A stretch of 64,000 nucleotides of DNA from Maribacter_C sp947494565 (GTDB lineage: Bacteria > Bacteroidota > Bacteroidia > Flavobacteriales > Flavobacteriaceae), in contig NZ_JBLFEP010000004.1 in NCBI RefSeq assembly GCF_047345415.1, forward strand, positions 667,696 to 731,695, in the 5' to 3' direction. Below the pieces are notes generated by a model. It searched no databases and was not told where the DNA came from. It worked only from the letters and a program-made list of their open reading frames with translations. This document shows positions 54,601-62,943 of this stretch, piece by piece (position 1 is the first letter of the stretch; each line of letters starts with the position of its first letter). A program made the position numbers and the translations under genes.

Positions 54601-54709
54601 TTTCAACCCAGAGCACGACGATAACGGTAATGTAAGGGCATTTGGCTCACAAAGAGCAGGTACGCCAATATTTAAGACGTTTACCATTGGTATGAACATT
54701 GACTTTTAA
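51620..54709 (+). CDS. SusC-like TonB-dependent transporter for alginate oligosaccharides
   Basis: A 1029-residue outer-membrane transporter with a Sec signal ending AVSAQ. Residues ~25-105 are the CarboxypepD-like domain (VSGTVTDSSGPLPGASVVVKG), followed by the TonB box region DEVVVVGYGTQKK, a plug (~115-225, with VLKDAASAAIYGSEGANGVILITTKSG) and a 22-strand barrel ending FTIGMNIDF. Family size is normal. It pairs with the SusD gene 20 nt downstream. Substrate is inferred from the PL6/PL7 genes and shared operator. Confidence 0.95.
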   Translation: MKITLLKRLLLFGAFICFSAVSAQTVSGTVTDSSGPLPGASVVVKGTTNGTQTDFDGNFTIDNVDSSATLVFSYIGYSTQEIAVNGQGTINVILAEDASQLDEVVVVGYGTQKKSTITGSISKVTNETLDQIAVSRVDDALIGQVSGVNIQATNAEAGGAPTITIRGVGSIAADSGPALVVDGIVVSSDFLGNLDMNDVESFEVLKDAASAAIYGSEGANGVILITTKSGKAGKTKFSYQTYTGYKQAHGSDDYKKDIDEWFALEQSVAGTLSEESQYIKLLVGTTGVNRDWQDVFFDGGNVTSHSLSARGGTEDTKFSTSLRYLHDQGVVITDDYKLYTANLKVNSKIGKKLKFGLSATPSYTKQRRLPTSIHNPIRQSPWLPIYHTEESLQFINRDVYPDVGVGDYFWENHLVELDLDGDGSDSRPRTSGDSNPYQQYVEREHYDFNTKLYGSTYLSYEIADGLTAKASLGVTIDQRKQTRWDGTNYHASGASRSQYTLNNRFRTRLINDNTLNYTKTFGDHDLNVLAGLTIQKRRAEFSTIIGSGFTDDRLKNMNGADPENTIVTEFNTNRSKIGYFARVNYAYLGKYLFNASFRRDGSSVFGVDSKWGNFPAVSVGWNVAKENFLSNSDIISNLKFRASYGLTGSENFNVGNALTNAWPYLALSQNTNYGITQGAAPLNIANPGLQWEASKELTIGLDYGFAGNRISGSIDYYQRNSDELLLNNPVSYLTGFNQGIVNLGEVQNRGFEFELRTKNISNENFSWNSTLIASTNQNELLSFGDSNNALISDTYGRNSQWINRIGEPISSYWGFVVDEELFDETSFRTTYVDSPWNRINGQSRATIVKDLNGDGLITDEDKTILGDPYPDLIYSFTNEFKLGDFDLSFMVQGSLGGQVNNIGDEYFYNWFGNTTRSTGAEEAVAAGLVPDVSFIQRKVVTSEVIASSDYFSLRNVNLGYNFSNDLTSRIGLDGLRLYATAQNLVYVTADDYHGFNPEHDDNGNVRAFGSQRAGTPIFKTFTIGMNIDF

Positions 54710-54729
54710 TCTTAGTAAAGAAAAAAATT

Positions 54730-56193
54730 ATGAAACATATAAAATATCTAATTTTCGCTGCAGGATCTCTTTTCCTCTCCTGTGATACGGAAGAGTTTTT
54801 AAATCCGGTACCAGACTCTGTGGTGACCGTAGATTCATTCTTTCAAACGGATGCGGACGTATTTTCTGGAATCATGGGAATTTACGATGCGCTTCAAGGG
54901 GTTAATGATGCTACAAATTCAAATGAGGCCACAACAAATAGAGGTGTACAATTTGAGCACCTCTTGACAGAGCATAGAACCGATAATACAAGAAATGCGA
55001 CAACAGAAGGCTCAAAAGCCGATTTTCACAGGTACCTCGTGAATGCAAACAATGTAGAGTCCGAGGATTACTATGCATCTATGTACGAAGTGATTTTCAG
55101 AGCGAACAATATCTTGAACTTCATTGACATTGCAGATGAGGCTAATCAATCAAGGTATACTGCAGAAGCCAAATTTTTAAGGGCCTATGCTTACTTTAAA
55201 CTTGTTCGCTTATACAGTGATGTGCCCTTGGTGACCGAAATAGTTGCTCCAGATGACACGGAAACACCTTTTACCCGTACTCCCGAAGCAGAGATTTATG
55301 CTCAAATTATTGCAGATTTACAAGAGGCTATCAGCATTTTGGATAATTCAAACGTGGTAAGAGCATCCAAAGCAGCGGCCCAAGGTATTTTGGCCAAGGT
55401 GTATCTAACTCAGGATAGCCCCAACTACACTGGCGCACGACAATTGTGTGAAGACATAATAAATAGTGGGAATTATTCTCTAGAGGCTGATTTTTATGAT
55501 GTATTTTATTCAGGTTTCGATACAGATGAAGTCGATGCTTCGGCAAATAGTGAAGTGATATTTGCAATTCAATACATTTCAGGTAATCAGCTGGAAAGTC
55601 AAGGTTTTTCTGCTGAATTTACTTCTTCTACCCGTATTGGTGCGGAAGATGGACAGAATATTGTCAATGACAACCTTATCGCTGATTTTGCCTTGGCCGG
55701 TGGAGATAGAACAGATCTCTCCTATACTACTTTTGGACTTTCCAATGAGGTGATCAAATTTTTACCGGAAGGATCCGATATTACCACGACGCCCCCAAGC
55801 TATGGCGCCGGGCGTGATGCCGGTAACGACTACATCGCTTTGCGCTATGCTGATGTATTGTTACTGCATGTTGAGGCAATTATGGCTGGGGGAGCCTCTA
55901 CAAATGATGCTGCAGCATTAGCTTCTTTTCAAGCGGTAAGGGATAGAGCTGGCATAACGGCCACTGTTTCTTCCATAACACAAGATGATCTTTTATTAGA
56001 AAGAAGAGTCGAATTGGCTTTTGAAAATCAACGCTGGTTCGATTTACTGAGATTTGGCGTCGCAGAGTCTGTTTTAGGTGCTCATGCTATCGAAATGGAG
56101 TACGTCTTTGACGCGAGAAAATTATTATTGCCCATACCGGCAAGTGAAATTAACCTCAGTGGAGGCCTACTAACACAAAATCCTGGATACTAA
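54730..56193 (+). CDS. SusD-like surface glycan-binding lipoprotein
   Basis: A 487-residue outer-membrane lipoprotein (Cys18 in LFLSCDTEEF) that closes the SusC barrel and captures oligosaccharides. TPR-like helices in the first half (SRYTAEAKFLRAYAYFKLVRLYSDVPLV is the RagB/SusD signature), and the C-terminal LLLERRVELAFENQRWFDLLRFG and LLLPIPASEI are characteristic. It is followed by the first glycan-binding protein gene after 18 nt. Confidence 0.95.
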   Translation: MKHIKYLIFAAGSLFLSCDTEEFLNPVPDSVVTVDSFFQTDADVFSGIMGIYDALQGVNDATNSNEATTNRGVQFEHLLTEHRTDNTRNATTEGSKADFHRYLVNANNVESEDYYASMYEVIFRANNILNFIDIADEANQSRYTAEAKFLRAYAYFKLVRLYSDVPLVTEIVAPDDTETPFTRTPEAEIYAQIIADLQEAISILDNSNVVRASKAAAQGILAKVYLTQDSPNYTGARQLCEDIINSGNYSLEADFYDVFYSGFDTDEVDASANSEVIFAIQYISGNQLESQGFSAEFTSSTRIGAEDGQNIVNDNLIADFALAGGDRTDLSYTTFGLSNEVIKFLPEGSDITTTPPSYGAGRDAGNDYIALRYADVLLLHVEAIMAGGASTNDAAALASFQAVRDRAGITATVSSITQDDLLLERRVELAFENQRWFDLLRFGVAESVLGAHAIEMEYVFDARKLLLPIPASEINLSGGLLTQNPGY

Positions 56194-56211
56194 TATTCGA
56201 AAATTCAAACT

Positions 56212-57018
56212 ATGAAAACTAAAGTAAAATTTTTCCGTAAAACGACCTTGTTGCTCTTCACAGCCATTTTTGCTGTAAGCTGTGTCGGTACCGATGTTTT
56301 TAGAGATGATTTGCCAGATACAGGTTCTAAAGAAGATACTGTATTCCCAGAAGCAAATTTTGACTATACTGCAGATCAAGATGATTTTACAGTAATATAT
56401 TTCACTGATCTTTCTACCGAAGCCAATTCATATTCTTGGGACTTTGGGGGTGGAGCTACCTCAACAGATCGAGATCCTCAGCATACATTTGCCGGAGAAG
56501 GCACGTATGCCGTTACCCTAACTGCTTCAGATGCAAATGGAGAGACATCTACTATCACTTTAGATGTTATTGTTGTTGATGAATTAGTTGCGGCTTTTGA
56601 ATGTCCGGACTTTTTATGTGACCCAAGAACGCCTTGGGGCGGTGGTAGAGGCACAAGCACTTTTTCCGGAAGCAGTTCTCCAACACCACCAGAAGGAAAT
56701 GGCGCGGCTAAAATAAGTAGTTCTTCGCAATTTCTTGATCAGACTATCCGTGTGGTTGCTGGTGCCCAATATGAGATAAAGTTCTGGTATGTTAGTAAAA
56801 CTACAGGCAATTCAGCAGGACAACTGTTAATTGAAGACGCGGATACCGGGGATGACTTCTTAAATGAAGATGTTCCGTTGACCAGTCAATCTACAGCATA
56901 CGTAGAATATTCAGTGAGATTCGCAACAGGTGATACTACGGAGAATATGAGATTCAATATAGAGTACGATGGTACTGAATGTAGGTATTCTAAGATTAGT
57001 ATAGATAGAATTGATTAA
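56212..57018 (+). CDS. PKD-domain surface glycan-binding lipoprotein
   Basis: A 268-residue lipoprotein (Cys24 in FAVSCVGTD). A PKD domain lies at ~residues 45-125 (YSWDFGGGATSTDRDPQHTF and YAVTLTASD). Residues ~140-268 form a beta-sandwich like a CBM or DUF-type binding domain (AAKISSSSQFLDQTIRVVAG, YEIKFWYVSKTTG). SusD-adjacent genes of this kind encode extra glycan-binding proteins. It probably holds alginate at the surface. Confidence 0.8.
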   Translation: MKTKVKFFRKTTLLLFTAIFAVSCVGTDVFRDDLPDTGSKEDTVFPEANFDYTADQDDFTVIYFTDLSTEANSYSWDFGGGATSTDRDPQHTFAGEGTYAVTLTASDANGETSTITLDVIVVDELVAAFECPDFLCDPRTPWGGGRGTSTFSGSSSPTPPEGNGAAKISSSSQFLDQTIRVVAGAQYEIKFWYVSKTTGNSAGQLLIEDADTGDDFLNEDVPLTSQSTAYVEYSVRFATGDTTENMRFNIEYDGTECRYSKISIDRID

Positions 57019-57130
57019 GTAGTACCGAGTTGATAATTTCTATACTAATAGGCCTCTGATAAAGTACGTTGAAATTTTATTGTTCACTTTACTTTGAATA
57101 GAGAAACAAACAAACAAACAAAATATAATT

Positions 57131-58552
57131 ATGAATTTAATAAAAAAAGCCACGAGTGCCTTGCTATTAATAGGCCTCGTAATTTCATGTGATGATGATG
57201 AATTTGTCCGTATTGCTCCAGATGATTCATTTAAAGGTCAGACAGCTGCAGTGTTCTCTAGTTTTTCAACAGCTATAAGCGGCGATGGCACCGTGGTTAC
57301 CGTAACACCAATTACCGTAGGGGTCGATTCTTATGTGGTAGATTTTGGAGATGGCGGTCCGGTTACCGCTGCACAAGGTGAAACAGCTTCTTATGACTAT
57401 CCAAATACAAATGCTTCCGAAGATTATACGATAACCGTAACTGCTGGCGGCGTAACCAAAACAGAGGATATTACGGTGAATCATACGATACAACCTATTA
57501 GTATCGCACCTTCAACACCTGAAGGAAAGAGGTATAACTTGTTCAATATCTTTACCAGTTCTAGTTTTCCTGTAGGATCTGCTGGCTCTGGAGGCGCAGT
57601 CATAGTAACCGATTCTGGAGACGAAATACTTGAATTTTCTCGACTTCACAGTGATTCGGGGGTGGTATCATTAAGCGATGAAGTTATTATAGCAGATGCA
57701 TTTGCCACAGGAGTAGGTTCTTCTGAAATTCATTTTGACGTTTACTCTAATTTTCCCGAGGGAATTGATAAATTGAAAATAACCTTAGTTGATTCTACCA
57801 ATGACGTTAGCCATGTCATCGATGATTTAGATCTAACGGACGGTGAGTGGACTGGTTTTGATTTCAATTTAGCTACAGATTTCTCATCACCGGTTACCCA
57901 GTTTACTGAAATTGTATTTGAAACGGCTACTAGTGGCACTGCAAAAGATCATGCAACCATTTATGTTGATAATATCTATATGCCCAGAATGACCGGGTCC
58001 ACCATTATAAATGGTGACTTTGAAGATGGTCAAGACTTCTGGAAATGGGGAACATTTACAGACGGGGAAACCAACCCTTTTGGTTCAAGTTCCGATGGTT
58101 CCGATTTCGATATTGATGGCAATGATACTGGAGGTAAAACAAGAGGTGCTAAATGGTCTGCAAGTCAATCTGGTGGTGAATTTAGAACATCGAGTTCTAG
58201 ATATGCGTATCAAGAACTTGTTTTAACTCCCGGTGCGAATTATGTCCTAGAATATCAATATGCCATAAAAGATGATAGTGGAACAGACCCTATTGGAGGT
58301 CGAAGAGTAGTAGGCTTAATTTTAGATCAGCATTATGATGATGGAGCAGATGCAGTTGATAATCTCGGTAATAATTTAGGGTTTGATGAAGGCTTTGTCG
58401 CCGAAGGCAAATTCTCAGATACGGACAATGATTTTGGAACACTGGTGCAAATTCCTTTTACCGCTAATAGTAGTGGTGAAGTGGGAGTAATGTTCTATGC
58501 TGTTAGCCCAAAAGATGCCTATATAGATAATGTAAAGGTGATTGCCCAATAG
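57131..58552 (+). CDS. second PKD-like surface glycan-binding lipoprotein
   Basis: A 473-residue lipoprotein (LVISC, followed by the acidic run DDDEF, a likely surface-export signal). A degenerate PKD domain (~residues 35-120, VDFGDGGPVTAAQGETASYDY) is followed by two jelly-roll domains, ~145-290 (LFNIFTSSSFPVG, FDVYSNFPEGIDKLKITLVD) and ~300-473 (INGDFEDGQDFWKWGTF, LVLTPGANYVLEYQYA). It lies 112 nt after the first one. Shared domain order suggests both bind alginate chains on the outer face. Confidence 0.78.
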   Translation: MNLIKKATSALLLIGLVISCDDDEFVRIAPDDSFKGQTAAVFSSFSTAISGDGTVVTVTPITVGVDSYVVDFGDGGPVTAAQGETASYDYPNTNASEDYTITVTAGGVTKTEDITVNHTIQPISIAPSTPEGKRYNLFNIFTSSSFPVGSAGSGGAVIVTDSGDEILEFSRLHSDSGVVSLSDEVIIADAFATGVGSSEIHFDVYSNFPEGIDKLKITLVDSTNDVSHVIDDLDLTDGEWTGFDFNLATDFSSPVTQFTEIVFETATSGTAKDHATIYVDNIYMPRMTGSTIINGDFEDGQDFWKWGTFTDGETNPFGSSSDGSDFDIDGNDTGGKTRGAKWSASQSGGEFRTSSSRYAYQELVLTPGANYVLEYQYAIKDDSGTDPIGGRRVVGLILDQHYDDGADAVDNLGNNLGFDEGFVAEGKFSDTDNDFGTLVQIPFTANSSGEVGVMFYAVSPKDAYIDNVKVIAQ

Positions 58553-58563
58553 TTTCAATTTTT

Positions 58564-59475
58564 ATGAAAAACCTCCGAAAAGAATTCTTGACATGTATGG
58601 TATTGATGGTTCTATCTGTCAGCGCTACTGCCCAAAATACCGATAGTAGCGTTACGGTTTCGGAAGCTAAGGTTGAAAAGCGTAAAAAAGGAAAAAAGAA
58701 GGCAAAACTTCCTGAAATCGATTTGAGTAATTGGAAGGTTACCATACCTGAAGGTGAAGGAAAAGGAGGGGCCATTAATGTTGAACCCCCTGAAATTCTG
58801 GAGTACGCTACAAATGAGATTCTAAAACCTTATATGTATAACGATTCCACAAAAGGGGCGCTCGTATTTTATGCTTATCCATCCTCAGCGACTACCGCAA
58901 ATACCAAATATTCCAGGTCAGAGCTTAGAGAGCAAATGGTCCCGGGTAATGACAAGGTAAATTGGACCTTTAAACAAGGAGGGACATTGAAGGCAAAGCT
59001 TGCAATGAATGAGGTATCGAGAGATAAAAATGGTAAATACCACAAAGTTATTATCCTCCAAATCCATGGGAGATTAACAGATGAACAACGGGATTTAATC
59101 GGACAGAAAGATAATAACGCGCCTCCTGTATTGAAGATTTATTGGCAGAACGGTAAAATTAGAGTCAAGACTAAGAAACTTAAATTTGCCGGAGTAGATG
59201 CAACTGGAATATTGCATAAAGAAGCTTGGACAGATGATGAAGGATTTAACTTTGAAGATGAAGTAGGATTCAGAAAATTTGCCATTGAAGTGAAAGTTTC
59301 TAATGGTAAGATAGTCGTCTCCCTCAATAAAAGCGAGTTCAAAGTATTTGAAAATCAAAGTCTAAAAAGATGGGGGATTTTTGAAAACTACTTTAAGGCC
59401 GGTAATTACTTTCAAACAAGAGACGAAGGAGCATTTGCTAAAGTAAATTTTTATGAGCTTGAAGTTAAGCATTAG
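58564..59475 (+). CDS. PL7 alginate lyase, secreted
   Basis: A 303-residue lyase with a Sec signal ending ATAQ, so it is probably periplasmic or released. Residues ~24-50 form a very basic linker (VEKRKKGKKKAK), then one PL7 jelly roll. Catalytic residues: Arg118 and Arg122 in SRSELREQ, Gln166 and His168 in QIHG, Tyr282 in YFKAGNYFQ. It begins 11 nt after the binding-protein gene and ends 4 nt before the next lyase. QIH is usually linked to preference for guluronate-containing chains. Confidence 0.93.
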   Translation: MKNLRKEFLTCMVLMVLSVSATAQNTDSSVTVSEAKVEKRKKGKKKAKLPEIDLSNWKVTIPEGEGKGGAINVEPPEILEYATNEILKPYMYNDSTKGALVFYAYPSSATTANTKYSRSELREQMVPGNDKVNWTFKQGGTLKAKLAMNEVSRDKNGKYHKVIILQIHGRLTDEQRDLIGQKDNNAPPVLKIYWQNGKIRVKTKKLKFAGVDATGILHKEAWTDDEGFNFEDEVGFRKFAIEVKVSNGKIVVSLNKSEFKVFENQSLKRWGIFENYFKAGNYFQTRDEGAFAKVNFYELEVKH

Positions 59476-59479
59476 ACTT

Positions 59480-60436
59480 ATGAAATTCAACATAAATAAA
59501 TGGAATGGAAATCTATACTGCCTTTTACTGGTTGTGTTGATGTTAGCATGCCAGAATGATGATGCTCCAATAGTAGACGATGAACAGTCAGCACCTCAAG
59601 ATGAGGTTTTGGCAGATGATACCGATTCGACCCAAGTTGATCAGGAAAATGACGAAGACACCGACCATTCTATAGTTCCTACTATTGATTTAAGTCACTG
59701 GAAAGTTACTTTACCAATTGCGGAGAACGGTAAAACAATTGAAGTTGAGCCGCCTGAAATTTTGGATTATACAAATAATGAAATGTTGAAAGAGTTTATG
59801 TACGAGGATACGGAAGATGGTTCTTTGGTTTTTTACACCTATCCAGATGCTTCAACAGCAAATTCATCCTATTCAAGAACAGAGCTTAGAGAACAGATGG
59901 TGGCGGGAAGCAATTCGACAAATTGGACATTCTCCGAAGGGGGCAGAATGAAAGGTACCTTGTCCGTCCCTTTTATTTCAAAAGATTCGAATAACGAATT
60001 CCACCGTACCATTGTAATGCAAATTCATGGCAGGCTGACCAATGAACAAAGAGATCGTATCGGAGAAAATGACAACAACGCCCCTCCTATTCTGAAAATC
60101 TATTGGCAAAAAGGAAATATTAGGGTGCTGACCAAAGAGTTAAAGGATTCGAGCACATCAGGAGACAGTATTTTATCTGCTGATGCTTGGGACAATGATG
60201 AAGGGCATACCTTTTCCCAAAGAGTGGATTCGGATAAATTCACACTTGAGATAATAGCATCAGATCGGAGACTTGAGGTAATTCTTAATGAAGAGGAGTC
60301 CGTCGTATATGATGATATTCACATTCAGAAATGGGGTGCTTTTGAGAATTATTTTAAAGCTGGAAACTATTTACAAACCACGGATGTGGGTTCGTCAGCA
60401 ATTGTTAAATACTATAATCTAGAAGTTACGCATTAA
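59480..60436 (+). CDS. PL7 alginate lyase, outer-membrane lipoprotein
   Basis: A 318-residue lyase lipoprotein (Cys24 in VLMLACQNDD), with an acidic linker of about 40 residues rich in Asp/Glu, then one PL7 domain. Catalytic residues: Arg133 and Arg137 in SRTELREQ, Gln181 and His183 in QIHG, Tyr297 in YFKAGNYLQ. The start at ATG 59480 gives the signal; an earlier ATG at 59453 overlaps the previous gene. It is a close paralogue of the lyase just upstream, but is anchored instead of soluble and has an opposite linker charge. A strong hairpin follows. Confidence 0.93.
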   Translation: MKFNINKWNGNLYCLLLVVLMLACQNDDAPIVDDEQSAPQDEVLADDTDSTQVDQENDEDTDHSIVPTIDLSHWKVTLPIAENGKTIEVEPPEILDYTNNEMLKEFMYEDTEDGSLVFYTYPDASTANSSYSRTELREQMVAGSNSTNWTFSEGGRMKGTLSVPFISKDSNNEFHRTIVMQIHGRLTNEQRDRIGENDNNAPPILKIYWQKGNIRVLTKELKDSSTSGDSILSADAWDNDEGHTFSQRVDSDKFTLEIIASDRRLEVILNEEESVVYDDIHIQKWGAFENYFKAGNYLQTTDVGSSAIVKYYNLEVTH

Positions 60437-60489
60437 AAATTTGGAGTGAATCGAAGGTTGTTAGTTTTCCCTTGGTGTACTCTATGATT

Positions 60490-60550
60490 GTTTGAGTTAG
60501 TTCAACTTTGTTTCACTGGCCTTTCACGAGGCCAGTGAAACTACTCAAAC
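60490..60550 (+). terminator. strong hairpin at the end of the susC-lyase operon
   Basis: A perfect 12-nt stem, GTTTCACTGGCC (60510-60521) with GGCCAGTGAAAC (60530-60541) and an 8-nt loop. It is enclosed by an outer 8-nt stem GTTTGAGT/ACTCAAAC (60490-60497, 60543-60550). No T-run follows, so it may stabilise the 3' end or act as a terminator in both directions. Confidence 0.65.
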
Positions 60551-60607
60551 ACCAACTATTGGTTGAATAGCGTTCTATTTGCGCTTAACTACGTTGGAAA
60601 GGTGTTT

Positions 60608-60657
60608 TTTGGTTGAAGTTATTTTCATAAATTTAACAAACCAATCTGGTTAACCAA
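60608..60657 (+). promoter_or_regulatory. promoter with alginate operator 4 (regulator gene)
   Basis: -7 TAAATTTA (60628-60635, last base differs from TAnnTTTG) with TTTG at 60608-60611. The operator 60633-60657 has a degenerate left unit TAACAAACCA (60634) and a perfect TGGTTAACCA (60647). The weaker promoter and site fit autoregulation of the repressor. Confidence 0.65.
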
Positions 60658-60675
60658 TTCTTATTAGCGACAGAT

Positions 60676-61377
60676 ATGAAATTAGAAATTCTTACTAAAA
60701 ACGAAAATCAAGAAATTCAAAATGGCATCATTTCAAAAATTCGGGATTTAATTAATTATAAAAACCTTGAGCCAGGAGATAAGCTTCCTTCGGAAAGAAT
60801 GTTATCTGAAAAGTTTGAAGTAAGCAGAACCAATGTGAGGGAAGCGATTCAGAAACTTGAGTTTTATGGATTATTAAAGTCAAAACCACAGAGTGGAACT
60901 TTCATTGCGGATATTGGTCAAGTAGCCATGAACGGCATGATAGAGGACATTCTTCGATTGGAGGATCCTGATTTTAAATCATTGGTTGAAACAAGAATCT
61001 TATTGGAGTTAAAAACGGTAAGATTAGCTGCGACCAGGAGAACCGAACAAGACCTAACCAATATGAAAGAGGCTTTGGATGCCTATAGCGTAAAAGTTGA
61101 GAATGGGATGGACGCCGTGCAGGAAGATTTACTCTTTCATTTGGCCATTGCAAAGGCAAGTGGCAATAGCACAATGAATACCTTCATGTTGATCATAACA
61201 CCAGAGATTATCACCAAATTCGAAGAATATCACGTCTGTGACAAGGGAATGGCCTTTAAGGGAATTCAAGAGCACCAAGATATTTTTGAGGCTATCAAGA
61301 ATCAAGACCCACAGCTGGCCAAAGAGAAAATGAAGATACATTTTAAAGCACTTTATCAATACTGTTACAACATATAG
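60676..61377 (+). CDS. ausR: GntR-family FCD-domain regulator, probable alginate repressor (AusR-like)
   Basis: A 233-residue regulator. The N-terminal winged helix (~residues 14-80) has LPSERMLSEKFEVSRTNVREAIQKLE, and the FCD domain (~95-230) has metal ligands in EDLLFHLAIA, GIQEHQDIF and MKIHFKAL. A GntR-family repressor of alginate use called AusR is known from Zobellia galactanivorans; position between the lyase operon and the importer operon supports orthology. Four operators made of TGGTnAACCA units, one in front of this gene, are its likely targets; FadR-type proteins bind TGGT-N-ACCA patterns. Inducer is probably KDG or a related keto acid. Confidence 0.85.
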   Translation: MKLEILTKNENQEIQNGIISKIRDLINYKNLEPGDKLPSERMLSEKFEVSRTNVREAIQKLEFYGLLKSKPQSGTFIADIGQVAMNGMIEDILRLEDPDFKSLVETRILLELKTVRLAATRRTEQDLTNMKEALDAYSVKVENGMDAVQEDLLFHLAIAKASGNSTMNTFMLIITPEIITKFEEYHVCDKGMAFKGIQEHQDIFEAIKNQDPQLAKEKMKIHFKALYQYCYNI

Positions 61378-61433
61378 GTGAAGAAATATAAGAAAGATAA
61401 AATTGCACGCTTTTGTCTCTCTAATAAAATTGA

Positions 61434-61453
61434 TTGAAGGGAAGTGATACTTA
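61434..61453 (+). repeat. leader element, copy 2 (MFS importer)
   Basis: TTGAAGGGAAGTRATACTTA with G at the R position, matching the susC leader copy in 19 of 20 nt. TGCACGC precedes it at 61404-61410. It lies about 160 nt before the MFS start, in a region with no clear promoter or TGGT/ACCA operator. Confidence 0.5.
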
Positions 61454-61610
61454 GAGCTTAACTATACGAATTCCGTAGTAATTGAACAATCGTTTAAATT
61501 ACTTTCAGAAATTTTTAGCTAAATCATAAGTATTTAAACAGGCACATCGCTTGGGTACTCACTGTTGTCAAATTCAGACAATAAACATTGAAAAACCAAA
61601 TAATAATAGT

Positions 61611-62912
61611 ATGAAAATCAAAGGATTACGCTGGTGGGTTATTGCATTGATTGCCCTCGCCACAGTTATAAACTATATTGATCGTCAGTCCATTGGTGTG
61701 CTTTGGCCAGATATTGCAGCAGATTTATTTCCCGATAGTACCACCGATGAACGCAAAGGAATTTTTGCAACGATCTCGGTGATTTTCATGTTCTCCTATG
61801 CCTTTGGCCAAGCTATTTTTGGAAAGATTCTTGATTGGTTGGGCACTCGTATCGGTTTTGCCATATCCATTTTTGTTTGGTCCATTGCAACTGCCCTTCA
61901 TGCGTTGGCCAAAGGAGTCTTAAGTTTTGGTTTATTTCGTTCAATCTTAGGAATAGCGGAGGCGGGTAACTGGCCAGGAGCAGCTAAGGCAAATGCAGAG
62001 TGGTTTCCAACCAAAGAGCGCGCTTTTGCACAAGGTCTTTTTAACTCAGGTGCCGCTATTGGCGGAATAGTTGCAATTCCGGTGATTGCCTTTCTGACCA
62101 TCTATTTTAGCTGGCAAATGATTTTTGTGCTGGTGGGGCTAATAGGTTTACTATGGCTAATTCCTTGGATGATTCTAGTTAAATCTCCACCAAAAAAACA
62201 TCCGTGGCTATCAGAAGATGAACGTAAGTACATCTTGAGTGGTCAGCAAAATCAAGATACCGATAAAAATGGTACTCATGATGAAGGGTATAACCCGGAT
62301 ACGGGAAAGCTGTTAGCTCACAAACAGAGCTGGGGCGTTATCATTGCCTCCGCGGCCATTGACCCTATTTGGTGGTTGTTTGTAGTATGGATTCCTATTT
62401 ACCTCAATGAAGTTTATGGTATGGATGTTAAGACCATAGGCATTTATGGATGGGTACCTTATGTAGGGGCTATGTTAGGAGCCTGGTTTGGTGGACTGTT
62501 TGCGCAGAATCGTTTGCAAGCCGGTTGGACCGTAGATAGAACAAGAAAGATTATTATCACTATTGGATGCCTAATTATGTTGCCTAGTCTATTGGCAATG
62601 GCAAATCCGGGAGGGCCGACGACAGCAGTAATTATTATGGCGGTCATTTTATTCGGTTTTCAAACTTCTATTGGAAATGTACAAACCTTACCTAGCGACT
62701 TTTTCGGAGGAAAAACTGTTGGAACATTATCCGGTATCGCAGGAATGGCAGCTAAGTTGACCGCTGCGGGATTAATTTATTTAGTTCCTTGGCTTACCTC
62801 GGGAGGCAATTATACACCGGCATTTGTCATAGGTGCAACCATGGCAGTGATCGCCTTGGCAAGTATTTGGATACTATGTGGTAAAATAGAGCCTCTTAAA
62901 GGCAAGATTTGA
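61611..62912 (+). CDS. MFS hexuronate/DEH importer (ExuT-like)
   Basis: A 433-residue inner-membrane transporter of the ACS family with 12 spans. Typical features are INYIDRQSIGVLWPDIAADL in span 1, the loop GKILDWLGTRIG, and FRSILGIAEAGNWPGAAKANAEWFPTKERAFAQGLFNSG around span 4/5. It would bring monouronates or DEH into the cytoplasm. The ATG at 61611 starts with MKIKGLRWWV; an earlier frame start at 61551 would add a polar tail with no support. The SDR gene follows after 31 nt. Confidence 0.92.
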   Translation: MKIKGLRWWVIALIALATVINYIDRQSIGVLWPDIAADLFPDSTTDERKGIFATISVIFMFSYAFGQAIFGKILDWLGTRIGFAISIFVWSIATALHALAKGVLSFGLFRSILGIAEAGNWPGAAKANAEWFPTKERAFAQGLFNSGAAIGGIVAIPVIAFLTIYFSWQMIFVLVGLIGLLWLIPWMILVKSPPKKHPWLSEDERKYILSGQQNQDTDKNGTHDEGYNPDTGKLLAHKQSWGVIIASAAIDPIWWLFVVWIPIYLNEVYGMDVKTIGIYGWVPYVGAMLGAWFGGLFAQNRLQAGWTVDRTRKIIITIGCLIMLPSLLAMANPGGPTTAVIIMAVILFGFQTSIGNVQTLPSDFFGGKTVGTLSGIAGMAAKLTAAGLIYLVPWLTSGGNYTPAFVIGATMAVIALASIWILCGKIEPLKGKI

Positions 62913-62943
62913 TAAAAATAAAATAGATTAAAATTAATATAAC

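Noticed and set aside
57095..57125. Short AAAC tandem repeat before the second glycan-binding gene
   Set aside because: About four units only, in an A-rich leader; no sign of phase variation or of a functional role.
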